Source: Mytilisepta virgata
Lineage: Eukaryota > Mollusca > Bivalvia > Mytilida > Mytilidae
DNA: 64,000 bases
Assembly (NCBI GenBank): GCA_028015205.1
Contig: CM051511.1
Span: 35,766,001 to 35,830,000 of the forward strand
Direction: 5' to 3'
Under the pieces are notes generated by a model that saw only the letters and a list, made by a program, of their open reading frames with translations, was not told the DNA's origin and did no database searches. Shown here one piece after another: positions 36,776 through 46,186 of the stretch (its first letter is position 1; each line of letters begins with the position of its first letter). The position numbers and the translations under genes were made by a program.

Positions 36776-37870
36776 ATTTTTTTTTTTGGAATTTTTTATT
36801 TTTTGGAGTTTCCACAAATCAAAATACATTACACACAAGACAGTCATATGACACACAAAAACACATGACATCAGGAGAAACCAAGTCGCTAATAATATAA
36901 TTCTTACAAAAAAACACTGTCAGGCTTTAATTTCTCATTTGCAGATGTCAGTTTTATATATTACTAGTGAGGAAATATTTAAATCGACTATTTCTTTATT
37001 TTCATTATTCACTAAAGATTTTCTTTGGTCAAGAGACATTGAAAGATGTGCATAGTTTAAACCACCACACAGCATATACATGTACTATTGGATGCTACAA
37101 AAGTAATAAAAGAATGACAAAGTAGGGGTGTCCAGATGCTGAAAAGTCCGGCTTCCTCTCCACCGCAACTGGAATACCTTAAATTATGAGCACTAATATA
37201 TAACTATAAACAAAACACTGTAACATCTACCTTAGCACATCACTCAAAATATCTAATTTTTTCTGAATTTTATCTGCAACCGCAGGGGACTTATAAAACA
37301 CAATCGACATCTCTCTTAAATATGATTGTTTAATAAAAGATTTTACTCCCTCATTGCATTTTATTCACCTTTAATAAGATATCTTATAAAATGTATAAAA
37401 TATACCATAAAATATATAAGATATTTTGAATGTGGAATAGATATAAATACGGCGTGCCATAGATATACGGGGTCCCAAACAGAAATGTAGGCGTGAATCT
37501 ACATGAATAAATATAATACTTGATGAGAATCAGTCCCCAAGATATTTGACTTTGATGACAAGGGAAATCTTAGGTTACATTTGCTACTAATAAATGTACC
37601 AACTTCTATCCATATATTCCTAGCTATGGTGCAATTCCAGAAAAGATGTAGTATACTCTCTTTTGTTTCATTGCAAAATGAGCATACATTTGTTTCTTTC
37701 AATTTACATTTGGATAGTAGGCCATTTGTACTTAATATCCTATTCACTATTTTATATTGAAATATAATCAGTTTTGTATTTTTTTTTTGTGCATCTATGG
37801 GCTGAGAGATAGATCTGTTCCCATTTATCAATAATTGTGTTTAGCTCATCACCCCATTTTGTTTGTAGTT
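36776..37870 (-). pseudogene. 3' part of an L1/Tx1-like LINE (minus), with A-tail
   Basis: The minus frame at 37499-37831 encodes FQYKIVNRILSTNGLLSK then CSFCNE and HLFWNC, the cysteine-rich tail of LINE reverse transcriptases. Upstream of that the frame breaks, and a second frame reads KWGDELNTIIDKWEQIY. The 3' end is marked by a T run (A-tail on the minus strand) at about 36780-36792. It is broken by frameshifts and not functional. Confidence 0.7.
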
Positions 37871-37879
37871 TTATTGAAC

Positions 37880-38700
37880 ATTCGCCTATCAGTGAAATGA
37901 ATAGTTTCGAAGGTAATCTATCAAAAGGGGAGTGCCTGAAAGCTCGGAAAAATATGAAAAATGGGAAATCGCCCGGTATAGATGGTTATACTGCCGAATT
38001 CTACAAGTTCTTTTGGCCAGATATAAGGAAATTTCTATTGAAATCGTATAATTACAGTCTAGAAATAGGAACATTCGTTACAAGTCAGAAACAGGGTGTT
38101 ATAAGTAAAGTCAAGAAATACCAAAGGGATATTCGAAGGAGAGAAAAATCGTAACAACTGACAAACTCCGTAGAACAACGAAGACAAGACCAAAATAATA
38201 CATGCACTACAATTAAAAACTAAAAACATATGAACAACATGGACCCCACCAAAAAACCGGGGGTAGACTCAGGTGCTCCGGAAGAGTAAGTAGTCTCTGC
38301 TTCCTGCAGGACACCCGCCATGCTGTCCATGTCAAATCCGATATGCGGAAGGGACTTGCATCCCAAAAGACGGAAAATCCAAATTTTACCTAAAAAATTG
38401 GAGACCTATCACTTTATTAAATGTTGACTACAAAATTGCATCGACAGCCCTAACAAATCGGGTCAAACCGTTTCTTAACTCAGTAATAAGTGAAACACAA
38501 AAAGGATTTGTGAAGGGTAGGTACATTGGGGAATGCACAAGACTGGTTTATGATCTCATTGAAAAAGCTGAAGAAGATAAAATTTCAAGAATCTTGATAC
38601 TTCCGGTTTTTGAAAAAGCTTTTGATACTCTTGAGTGGTCATTCATAATCAAAACTCTTGACTTCGGGTCAGATTTTTGTAATTCGGTAAAAGATTTTTG
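37880..38700 (+). pseudogene. Inverted reverse-transcriptase part of an L1/Tx1-like LINE (plus)
   Basis: 37900-38110 encodes MKNGKSPGIDGYTAEFYKFF and nearby residues of the reverse-transcriptase N-terminal part. 38345-38660 continues LKNWRPITLLNVDYKIAS, GFVKGRYIGE and FEKAFDTLEW. The catalytic D that should precede FEKAFD is replaced. An unrelated repeat interrupts the frame (38115-38343). A short tandem duplication (TTTTTGTAATTCGGTAAA) lies at its end near 38673-38712. Confidence 0.7.
38115..38343 (+). repeat. Dispersed repeat inserted in the LINE reverse transcriptase
   Basis: Begins near AAGAAATACCAAAGGGATAT and includes AAAAAACCGGGGGTAGACTC and GGTGCTCCGGAAGAGTAAG. It resembles the repeat at 26375-26630. 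LINE coding resumes right after it. Confidence 0.55.
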
Positions 38701-38739
38701 TAATTCGGTAAAATTCAACTATAAAATATTCTGCTGCTA

Positions 38740-39934
38740 GTCAAGACGTTAAAGGTTTCTTGACCTAAGTAACCAATCGGTTGAGACAAAAGTTCCAAAA
38801 AGATGAAACAACAACACTACCTGGTGAATGTTTGAAGAAAATAAAATACGTCTTTAAAAACTTCAAGGTGACGACAACATTTTGATAGAACTCGTTCCTT
38901 AGCGGCATTGCTCATTTACCCTTTTTTTTTATTTATTGTCTAGATCTGAATTAATGTTAAAGCTTAACCAGGTTATTGGCTTTTTTAAAAGCGGTAAACT
39001 TGTTTGAAGAAAATAAAACACGCCTTACATAACAGTTGAATTATCCAAGAGTTAGTTAGCATAGTGGTAAATTCCATTGAGATGATGGGGACCTCCTCCA
39101 ATTTTGAAGAAGAAAAACATAAATAAAGGAAAGGAAAATAAGAGTTTTTTTTTTTAAATAAAAGTACAATGCATTACTAATGTCAAACCCGTTAATGCGG
39201 ACATTCACATTGCTAGTTGAGTTTTTGTGCTGTCGTGTTCTAATTTTAAAAATCCTTGCCTATGTTTTACATCTTTGGTTATATATTCGCGTTTCTGTTT
39301 TCATGATTTCGTGTTTTTTATTATTTGTTTAATCATAACCATCTTTTTGCTTCGGTATATTGTTTTGCCAATTACAATTGGCCCGCATTACAGCGATCTT
39401 TCAGCGAAAACGGTAGAATTTATTTTGCCATAGGGATAATTATATCCTCTTTCGAATTTTCACAACTCTTTAACAAAAACCCAGAGCTAACATTCATAGT
39501 GAATTAAAGTACTTTCATAATAGTATTCAGTATTATATTTGAAAATGCATGATAATCATCTTCCTATTAAGCCAGCTTTACAAATCTAGGGTTACCGGTA
39601 CTTTGCCGCCTTTTTTTGTGCAGTGAATACAAAATTTCAAAAAATTGTCAAAGATTCATTTTCACATGAATGTAAAATTCTTTCATATTTTTATACACCT
39701 AATTCATCCTACAACTTGAAAAGAAAACATATGCTTAGTACACACTGACTGTTCTTATATTTTTGACCTGAGTAGGGTACACAATTGGGCAACCTAGTAC
39801 CTGGAAAATAAATAATACCATTTTCCCTTCAATACAACGGAATGATTCAGTTTCAGACAAGAATCTTTTGGGAACCAATGTGCATACATGTAAATTCAAC
39901 ACACTACAACCTAATATCCGCTATCTGACTCCGA
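38740..39934. other. Stretch between LINE remnant and TRIM-like B, no gene seen
   Basis: AT-rich; two overlapping open frames at 39227-39507 have no recognisable motif. Confidence 0.4.
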
Positions 39935-39939
39935 CCAAA

Positions 39940-40083
39940 CATTTGCAATCGGCAATCCTCGGCCGATTCCGCTACCCTTCATCTAACCTCGAGGTTAGAT
40001 AAGTATAATTTGCCGAGGAGTGCCGAATGACAGCCGAGGTTAGATTAGTATAATCTGCCGAGGAGTGTCGAATGCAAACATTT
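39940..40083. repeat. Structured repeat past the stop of TRIM-like B
   Basis: It contains a perfect 20-bp palindrome ATCTAACCTCGAGGTTAGAT (39981-40000), a 40-bp unit repeated at 39991-40030 and 40036-40075, and flanks (ACATTTGCAATCGGC ... TCGAATGCAAACATTT) that are roughly inverted. It begins about 170 nt beyond the stop codon on the minus strand. Confidence 0.6.
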
Positions 40084-40249
40084 GACTATGAGTATTTGGT
40101 TCTTTCAACGTTTTAATTTGCATCCAGCGTTTTCTATATAGGTATGCCGTATACAATTTAACAGTATTGAACTCACACGAAAATAAATAATATGAACATC
40201 TGTATATATCTTTTTAATTCTATTAAAGGATTATAAAACAAAACCAATA

Positions 40250-41938
40250 TCATGCAACATCAAATAAATCGGCAGACCCATCAAGGTCATATAAAACCAT
40301 TTTCTTATGTTTCTTGTCAAAGTCTATCCCTGATGGCCGGCCAGTTCTTTTCAGAACTACTTTACTTGTATTTCCATCGGAGGAAATTACGATTACGTTA
40401 TATGATGGTTCAGCTGAGATGTCAGCTTTCGATACGTTTATAACATATACGTTCCCGAAGGAATCCATTGTCAGAGCTTGTGGGCATTCTATGGATTTAT
40501 CTCGAAATGTCCAGATTTCTTTACCTCGAAGATCGCAACAATGCACCTCTTTCAGTTCTTCGTCTGTAAAACATAGTCTGCTATTAGAGGCACAAAGAAA
40601 CCGAACGTTTAAAACATTTAGTTTAAGTGCCTTTTTGATCTGACCCATTGTATCTAAGATCAGTATGCCCTCGCCTTTCACAACTACATAAATCTGACCA
40701 TTCATGTACGATATTCCTCTACATGCGTTCTTTGTATGAATAGATTTTGATACTTTATTAAAGTTTGTATCCATTATTTGGACACTGTTTTGTTTTTCGA
40801 AAGTTAAGGCCGCTGTGCAGTAATTTATTGATGCAATATCAAACGGATGCCCTGGCACGGAGATACTGGTAAAAAACGCGCCTTTCTTGTCATAAATTAC
40901 AAGCAGCTTGTTGTCCGGCTCCAAAAACATCATCTGCCCGTCAGATTTGAAAGCGCAGCTTTTTATATAGTCAAGGTTTCCAGACGGCTTTTTAACATTA
41001 CAACGAAAAACAACTTGTAACTTTGTATGGGACTTCGAAACAGGTCTCGGTCCATTTCTGGTCTTTCCTGGCTGCTCACTATTCTTTTTACTCCAACCTT
41101 GCGGTTTTTGTTGCACTTCAATTGTACCAAACGTCATGCCATCATCAAACAAATTTTGTGTCATAGCTGCTGGTTTGAAAGCTAATGTGACAGGTTTGTT
41201 TCCCTTGATTGCGTCCACGACGGATTTTTCTTCTTGTCTGAATTTCTTTTTGATTTGTAATGTCCTTAAAAAATTCTGGATACTGGTAGTTGTTGCGTCT
41301 TTTAGTTCTTCAGACTGATCTTTTAAGTTCTGCATTTCCTTTTGGCCTCTTTCTAAAGTTTTTAAGCATTCTTCGATTTCATTTTTCTGTTTTTGGTATG
41401 TTTTACTTAGTTCATTAAGCAATTCCTCTTGTACTTTATTTAACTGTTCATTGATATGGCTCCTTATGGACGATATCTCTTCCTCTACTTTCTTCTTCAA
41501 TTCTTTCAGATTTGTTAAATTTTTTGACCTATTAGAAATAGCTTTCTGTATATTCCCAGATACAGATTTAATACTTTTGCCAAATTCTGCTGTTACTGCA
41601 GACAGTTTTTGTGATTTTGATGCTTCATGTAATGTCGTCAATCCATCACAGCCCTCGTGCGCGTCAGGTGAGCAGACGACACAGACTACTTCGTCGTGTT
41701 TCGGACAAAAGTAATGCGATTTATTTTCATGATCTTTACAAATAACACTTTCCGGTGAATTTTCTTTGTGGTATTTCTCAACTGATATGAATTTATGGCC
41801 TCTATTTTTACGGCTTGATAAATGATTATAGCGACATTTGTTACAGAACCCTTTCTTGCAGATGGAGCACCAGGCGTCGGCTGATTTGGCAATGTGACGA
41901 GATTCACACAAGTTACAGTTCACGACAGTTGGTTTCAT
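40250..41938 (-). CDS. RING-less TRIM-like protein B (two B-boxes, coiled coil, propeller)
   Basis: A single 562-codon ORF begins at ATG 41938, with an acceptor-like TTTTTCAG a few bases upstream as in paralog A. The first B-box uses C8, C11, C24, C27, C32, C35, H39, H48; the second uses C67, H70, C78, H81, C86, C89, H94. A coiled coil spans about residues 110-245 (rich in KKKVEEE and LLNELSK-type segments). A basic linker (about 280-310) follows, then a propeller-like C-terminal half ending GSADLFDVA, close to GSADLYDIV in copy A. No RING is present. Spacing of zinc ligands, linker and propeller matches copy A throughout, so the two are paralogs, though clearly diverged. A likely role is a cytosolic adaptor in innate immune or RNA-binding pathways; that is family-level inference. 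A structured repeat at 39940-40083 lies in the probable 3' UTR or just past it. Confidence 0.85.
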   Translation of the reverse strand: MKPTVVNCNLCESRHIAKSADAWCSICKKGFCNKCRYNHLSSRKNRGHKFISVEKYHKENSPESVICKDHENKSHYFCPKHDEVVCVVCSPDAHEGCDGLTTLHEASKSQKLSAVTAEFGKSIKSVSGNIQKAISNRSKNLTNLKELKKKVEEEISSIRSHINEQLNKVQEELLNELSKTYQKQKNEIEECLKTLERGQKEMQNLKDQSEELKDATTTSIQNFLRTLQIKKKFRQEEKSVVDAIKGNKPVTLAFKPAAMTQNLFDDGMTFGTIEVQQKPQGWSKKNSEQPGKTRNGPRPVSKSHTKLQVVFRCNVKKPSGNLDYIKSCAFKSDGQMMFLEPDNKLLVIYDKKGAFFTSISVPGHPFDIASINYCTAALTFEKQNSVQIMDTNFNKVSKSIHTKNACRGISYMNGQIYVVVKGEGILILDTMGQIKKALKLNVLNVRFLCASNSRLCFTDEELKEVHCCDLRGKEIWTFRDKSIECPQALTMDSFGNVYVINVSKADISAEPSYNVIVISSDGNTSKVVLKRTGRPSGIDFDKKHKKMVLYDLDGSADLFDVA

Positions 41939-42269
41939 TTTATTTTTGGCACTGAAAAATATGATGAATCAACTCTTCAAAAATTTCGAATCCTAATATC
42001 TCGTCGGCGAGTCCAAAAGTATGGAAAGAATGGACAAAATTACCCCAAATTTTGTTGAGAAGAGCTTATGCAAAAATGACTATGCAGCCAAAACCGAGTA
42101 GACATACACAAAGTATAGTTTTGGAATGTTAGATTTAAGATTTCATCAAAACTGATAATTAAATTCGATACCTTAATTTTAACAATGGAGTTATCAACTC
42201 AGAGTTATCATATGATACTAATTTTGTTGCAACTCGGAAGCATTTGGACGATTTTTGTCTTTCTTTTAG

Positions 42270-42776
42270 AAGAATTTTCAGAGAAATTGTCAATTTTTCA
42301 GATATTACGTGTATTCTATAAACTTTTCCTTTTTTGCAAAATCAAAACTGATTGTCAAATAAACAAATATATCCTCAATACCAACTTTGAAAATAAAAAA
42401 AAATATTTGCGAAATGAGAATCAGTGATCACTTTTTGGAAATAGAGAAGGGTAGATATAAAAATATTAAAAGAGAAAACAGAATATGCAAACAATGTCAT
42501 ATAAATACAACAGAAGACGAAATTCACTTCTTTTTAGATTGTCCAAAAAATGATAATTTACGAAATGAACTGAAAAATAAAATAATAAGTCAACATTACT
42601 CAAATATACTTCATCTTAAAAAAATGGATATATTAGAAAAAAATATTTCATTATCAGAAATAATGCCGTTTACTGTTCCATTTATAACAATGTCACTAGA
42701 ATATTGTTTGTATATATGTTTATGTATGCCTTCAACTCTAGGGTACAATTGTGCATTTCAAATAAATTTATTATGA
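42270..42776 (+). pseudogene. LINE C-terminal fragment 1
   Basis: Reads RISDHFLEIEKGRYKNI, then CKQCHIN and DEIHFFLDCPKND, the typical end of a non-LTR reverse-transcriptase polyprotein. An upstream piece (KKYLRNE) is in another frame, so it is broken. No reverse-transcriptase core is present. Confidence 0.65.
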
Positions 42777-42936
42777 TCAGATTCTGATATAGAGATTTTT
42801 TTTCCTATACAACTATCCGTGCAACCCTTTCATTTTTAAGGATGATTGATCTTTGATCTCGAAACTCTTACAGCATCACGGTGCCTAATTTCTTTCCCTT
42901 TTTGTCAAGGCAACTCCTGTTTGATTTTATTCAGTT

Positions 42937-43290
42937 TAAGGCCACACCAAATTAATTTTTAGATGTTTGGATTTTGTCGCTCCGATTTTAGGACTTTGTA
43001 AATTTTAAGACATAAATGTTTTGCAAAAATTCTGAAAATTCTCCCTAAATCCTTAATTTTTCAAGACATTAAAAATAAACATTGTTCGCCCGCTCCCAAG
43101 ACTTGGTAAAAATAGGGTGTTTTCATATTATTTTAATATTTTAGTTAAAAACCTGTGCAGCAGGTAAATTAGATCTTTGTCTAAAAACCTAGTTCTAACG
43201 CAAAAAATAATAATTTAAATTTCACTTGCTCGCACCAATTTTTGCCATAAAAAAATACGAAGAACTAAAAATCAATTTGGTATGGTCTAA
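42937..43290. mobile_element. Foldback/MITE-like element with 26-bp inverted ends
   Basis: TAAGGCCACACCAAATTAAT at 42937 is mirrored by CAATTTGGTATGGTCTAA ending at 43290, with few mismatches over 26 bp. The interior is AT-rich. A single end of the same family is at 23524-23549. Confidence 0.6.
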
Positions 43291-43429
43291 TAGCCAGATT
43301 GCATTTAATCGTAATATTTTTGGCCGTTCTTTTTCACCAAATTTTAGCCAAAAAATTTAGTCCCTCCACCCCCCCCCCCCCCCCCCTCGACTGAGTTAAG
43401 TTTTGGGTTCGTGTTTGAAGTGGTTAGCA

Positions 43430-43615
43430 TTTTGCAGAAAATACTAATTTTCAATTTATTTGTACATATTTAAAATTTATAACTTTAAAATTAATACAAC
43501 AGAGATTAAACATGCAACCTATCGTTTGTTCTTCAAGCATCGTCATACAAAGATTTTATGATTTTTAACTTTACATTGAAAAAATTAAATTTTTTCTTAA
43601 TGTTAACCTTACCGT
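43430..43615. repeat. Dispersed repeat E, copy 1
   Basis: Shares CAGAGATTAAACATGCAAC, TATCGTTTGTTCT and AGCAT(C/T)GTCAT with 48010-48182. It is preceded by a C run at 43370-43386. Confidence 0.55.
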
Positions 43616-44089
43616 GTTATGGTTAAGTCTTCTGAAGAATGGATTTTTGAAAGGTAAAATGTAAAAAAAAAGTTTAATAGTGAAATCTAATACATTTATG
43701 CTTTTTGTAAATTAACCGTTTTGTTTCATTTAACCTAATTAGAATCGCTCAACTACAACCAAACCAGTCTTGATCGACTATAATAGGTATAAATAAATTG
43801 AATTTTAAAGTATAGATTTATAACGTATATTAAAAACTAGAGTATTTAAAACCATGAACAATGTCTTCAGTATAAGAAAAATTCAACATGATTATAACTA
43901 CGAAATATATTAAGTTTTGTTGACTCTGAGTATTCTGGGCTAATAATACAAGGATTGATAAATACTGGCTGTTCGAAAAAATTTAAAATCCGATCTAAAA
44001 TACCACGGGTTGGGGACAAGGAAGTACGTGATCCTTTTCGCACAATAGATCAGGAATTTTATCTAAATTACGCAAAAATCTAGAATTTA

Positions 44090-44415
44090 GGATGCTGATT
44101 TCAAAACTCAGAATCTCCGATCATAATTTTTAATTAGAGTTGGGTGGTTACAAAAAGATCCAACGAATCCTAAAGAATATGTACTCATTGTACATGTTGT
44201 GATTTGCGAGAAATTGATAACGAATACCGCTTATTTTTTAACTGTTTGTCAAACCAAACTGCTAGGAATGATTTCAAGATTCAGTCAGAGAGAATCACTA
44301 TGATTTCCTGGCCCTACCAAATACTGAAGCTAAACTTCAAATTATTTCAAACCATGCAAATATTCGACAGGTACAGAACCTTGGTTCCTTTTTTAAATGG
44401 TCTTTTGAATTGAGG
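44090..44415 (+). pseudogene. LINE C-terminal fragment 2
   Basis: Frames in sequence read LRISDHNF, LELGGYKKIQR, then DLREIDNEYRLFFNC and finally NHANIRQVQNLGSFF. The order matches fragment 1 at 42270-42776, but stops and frameshifts have broken it. Confidence 0.6.
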
Positions 44416-44430
44416 TCAAGGGACTTCTCC

Positions 44431-44661
44431 TTCTAACTTCAAGATATCTCATATAATATATAAGATATCTTATATAATCTAGTTTTTATAAGATATCTTA
44501 TATACTTTATAAGATATCTTATATACTTTATAATATATCTCATATAATATATAAGATACCTTCTTAAGTTTATAAGATATCTCATATAATTTATAAGATA
44601 TCTTATAAAGAAAACAATATGAGATATCTTATAAAGTTTATTAGATATCTTGAAGTTAGAA
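44431..44661. mobile_element. 231-bp AT-rich foldback element with 19-bp perfect inverted ends
   Basis: TTCTAACTTCAAGATATCT (44431-44449) is mirrored exactly at 44643-44661. The interior is a run of AAGATATCTTATA-type palindromes. A similar short block without the ends lies at about 37375-37425. Confidence 0.75.
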
Positions 44662-44814
44662 TGAATAGTAAAACAGCTTGCCATACATGGATCTTGTTTT
44701 TTGTCATATATTTGTATTTTCATTTACATTTGTCTTTTATGCTTATGTACTAGGAGTGATTTTGGATGAGGCTCTGATGCAAACTAACGGGACTGTATCT
44801 AAAAAAAACTAGAG

Positions 44815-45610
44815 GCAGGGGCTGTCGGAACGACAGCTATACTCGCACCCCACATTTATTTGTAAACAAACATTCTTAACATTTTCAGTTTCTATTTCAT
44901 TACAGTTTGCGTGTGTAACAAATAAACTTTGCATAGATATATCACAACCCACTTTTATTGTAATCTAACTTTTTGGCCTCTTTTCCCTTTTCTGCCCTTT
45001 AAATCCTCAAAATGCAAAATAAAAGCATGCTTAGCATTACAGTTTGCATCTATAACAAATCACATTTTCACAAATATATCACAACCCACTTTTACTATAA
45101 TTTAACTATTTGGACCCTTTTAGGGACCTATAGCCCCTTAAACTGAAATTCACAAATTTCTTTTATTTTTTTTTCTTTAGATAAAATTTTAGTCATTATG
45201 CTTTTTTTTCCTGTTTTGGCCCTTTTTGGTCCCTCCCACCCCCCTTTAAAAAAAATTGGAATTCCAAAACCTTATTGCGCATCTACAGTTGGTAAGGAAC
45301 AATATGGCAACAATAAAAATGGTTTAAATTCAAAAATGAAAGAGGAGTTCACGTCACAAGACTCTTTGTATAATTTGGCTCTTTTTGGTCCCTCTTGCTC
45401 CCAGGTCCTCTTTTAAAAATTTGGAATTCCAAAACCTTATTGCGCTTCCACAGTTAGTAAGCAACAATATGGCACAAAAAATTGGCAAAAATTCAAAAGT
45501 GAAGGAGGAGTTTGCGTCACAAGAATGTGTGACAGACGGACGGACGGACGACCGCGATGACAATATTCGAAAGTGTGGGTATAACAACGGCGGAATCGTA
45601 AAGTGAGGCA
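44815..45610. repeat. Composite repeat with two internal tandem duplications
   Basis: It starts with the hairpin GGGGCTGTCGGAACGACAGC. A 145-bp block (TCACAACCCACTTTTA nearby) is present twice (44880-45000, 45020-45140). A second ~185-bp block (CCTTTTTGGTCCCTC ... GGAATTCCAAAACCTTATTG) is present twice (45215-45360, 45385-45520). It ends in a short ACGG tandem run at 45535-45550. Confidence 0.65.
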
Positions 45611-46186
45611 AATTTTCTGAAACTAATAGTTTGGCTTTATAGAAAAACTAAGTGAAGGACAAATTTTATTAACAAAATATGACAGCATGGAGATCTTGCA
45701 ATGCTCTCTATACGATTATTTTAAACGACAAAATGGGAAAATCTTGCTGAATTCTTAACCAAGAGGCCGCTTAGACATACTGGCTTTTGTATCTGAGTTT
45801 GATGTAACACTTCGGACGGATACCCGTCTTAAGACATTACTAGTTAACACAGACGCAACTTGAACTGTTGAAATTTACACAATGAAACAAACATTTCCAA
45901 AAAGGTATGATAAATTTGGTTAACTTTCAAAATTTAAAATATATATCATGAAAAAAAATAAATCTTTAGGTAAGAATACTCTTTCTAAATATATAATCCA
46001 AAAATATTATTTCAGTTCCATGTGATATTCAATCCTACCTTTTCTCACAACATTTTTTAGCCTACCCTTTCACCGAATTTTGGATATTTCAAATTATAGT
46101 ACAATGACCATTGCAGTCTATTCTTGTGGAAAGGTGATTAGTTATATCTTGTCAAAGAACAATAACTCAAGTTGGAAAAAAATAAC

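Larger units (their letters stand above)
41939..46186. other. Region between TRIM-like B and MRPS22
   Basis: The two genes are divergent, 4.2 kb apart. Besides the LINE pieces, foldbacks and composite repeat listed, no gene is seen. The 300 bp before 46187 presumably carry the MRPS22 promoter, but I recognise no element in it. Confidence 0.4.

Noticed and set aside
37837..38154. 105-codon ORF that could be read as a separate gene
   Set aside because: Its middle is the reverse-transcriptase N-terminal part of the LINE and its end is repeat sequence; part of the LINE remnant.
44439..44723. 94-codon minus-strand ORF with repeated YLI motifs
   Set aside because: It is the translation of the palindromic foldback element at 44431-44661.
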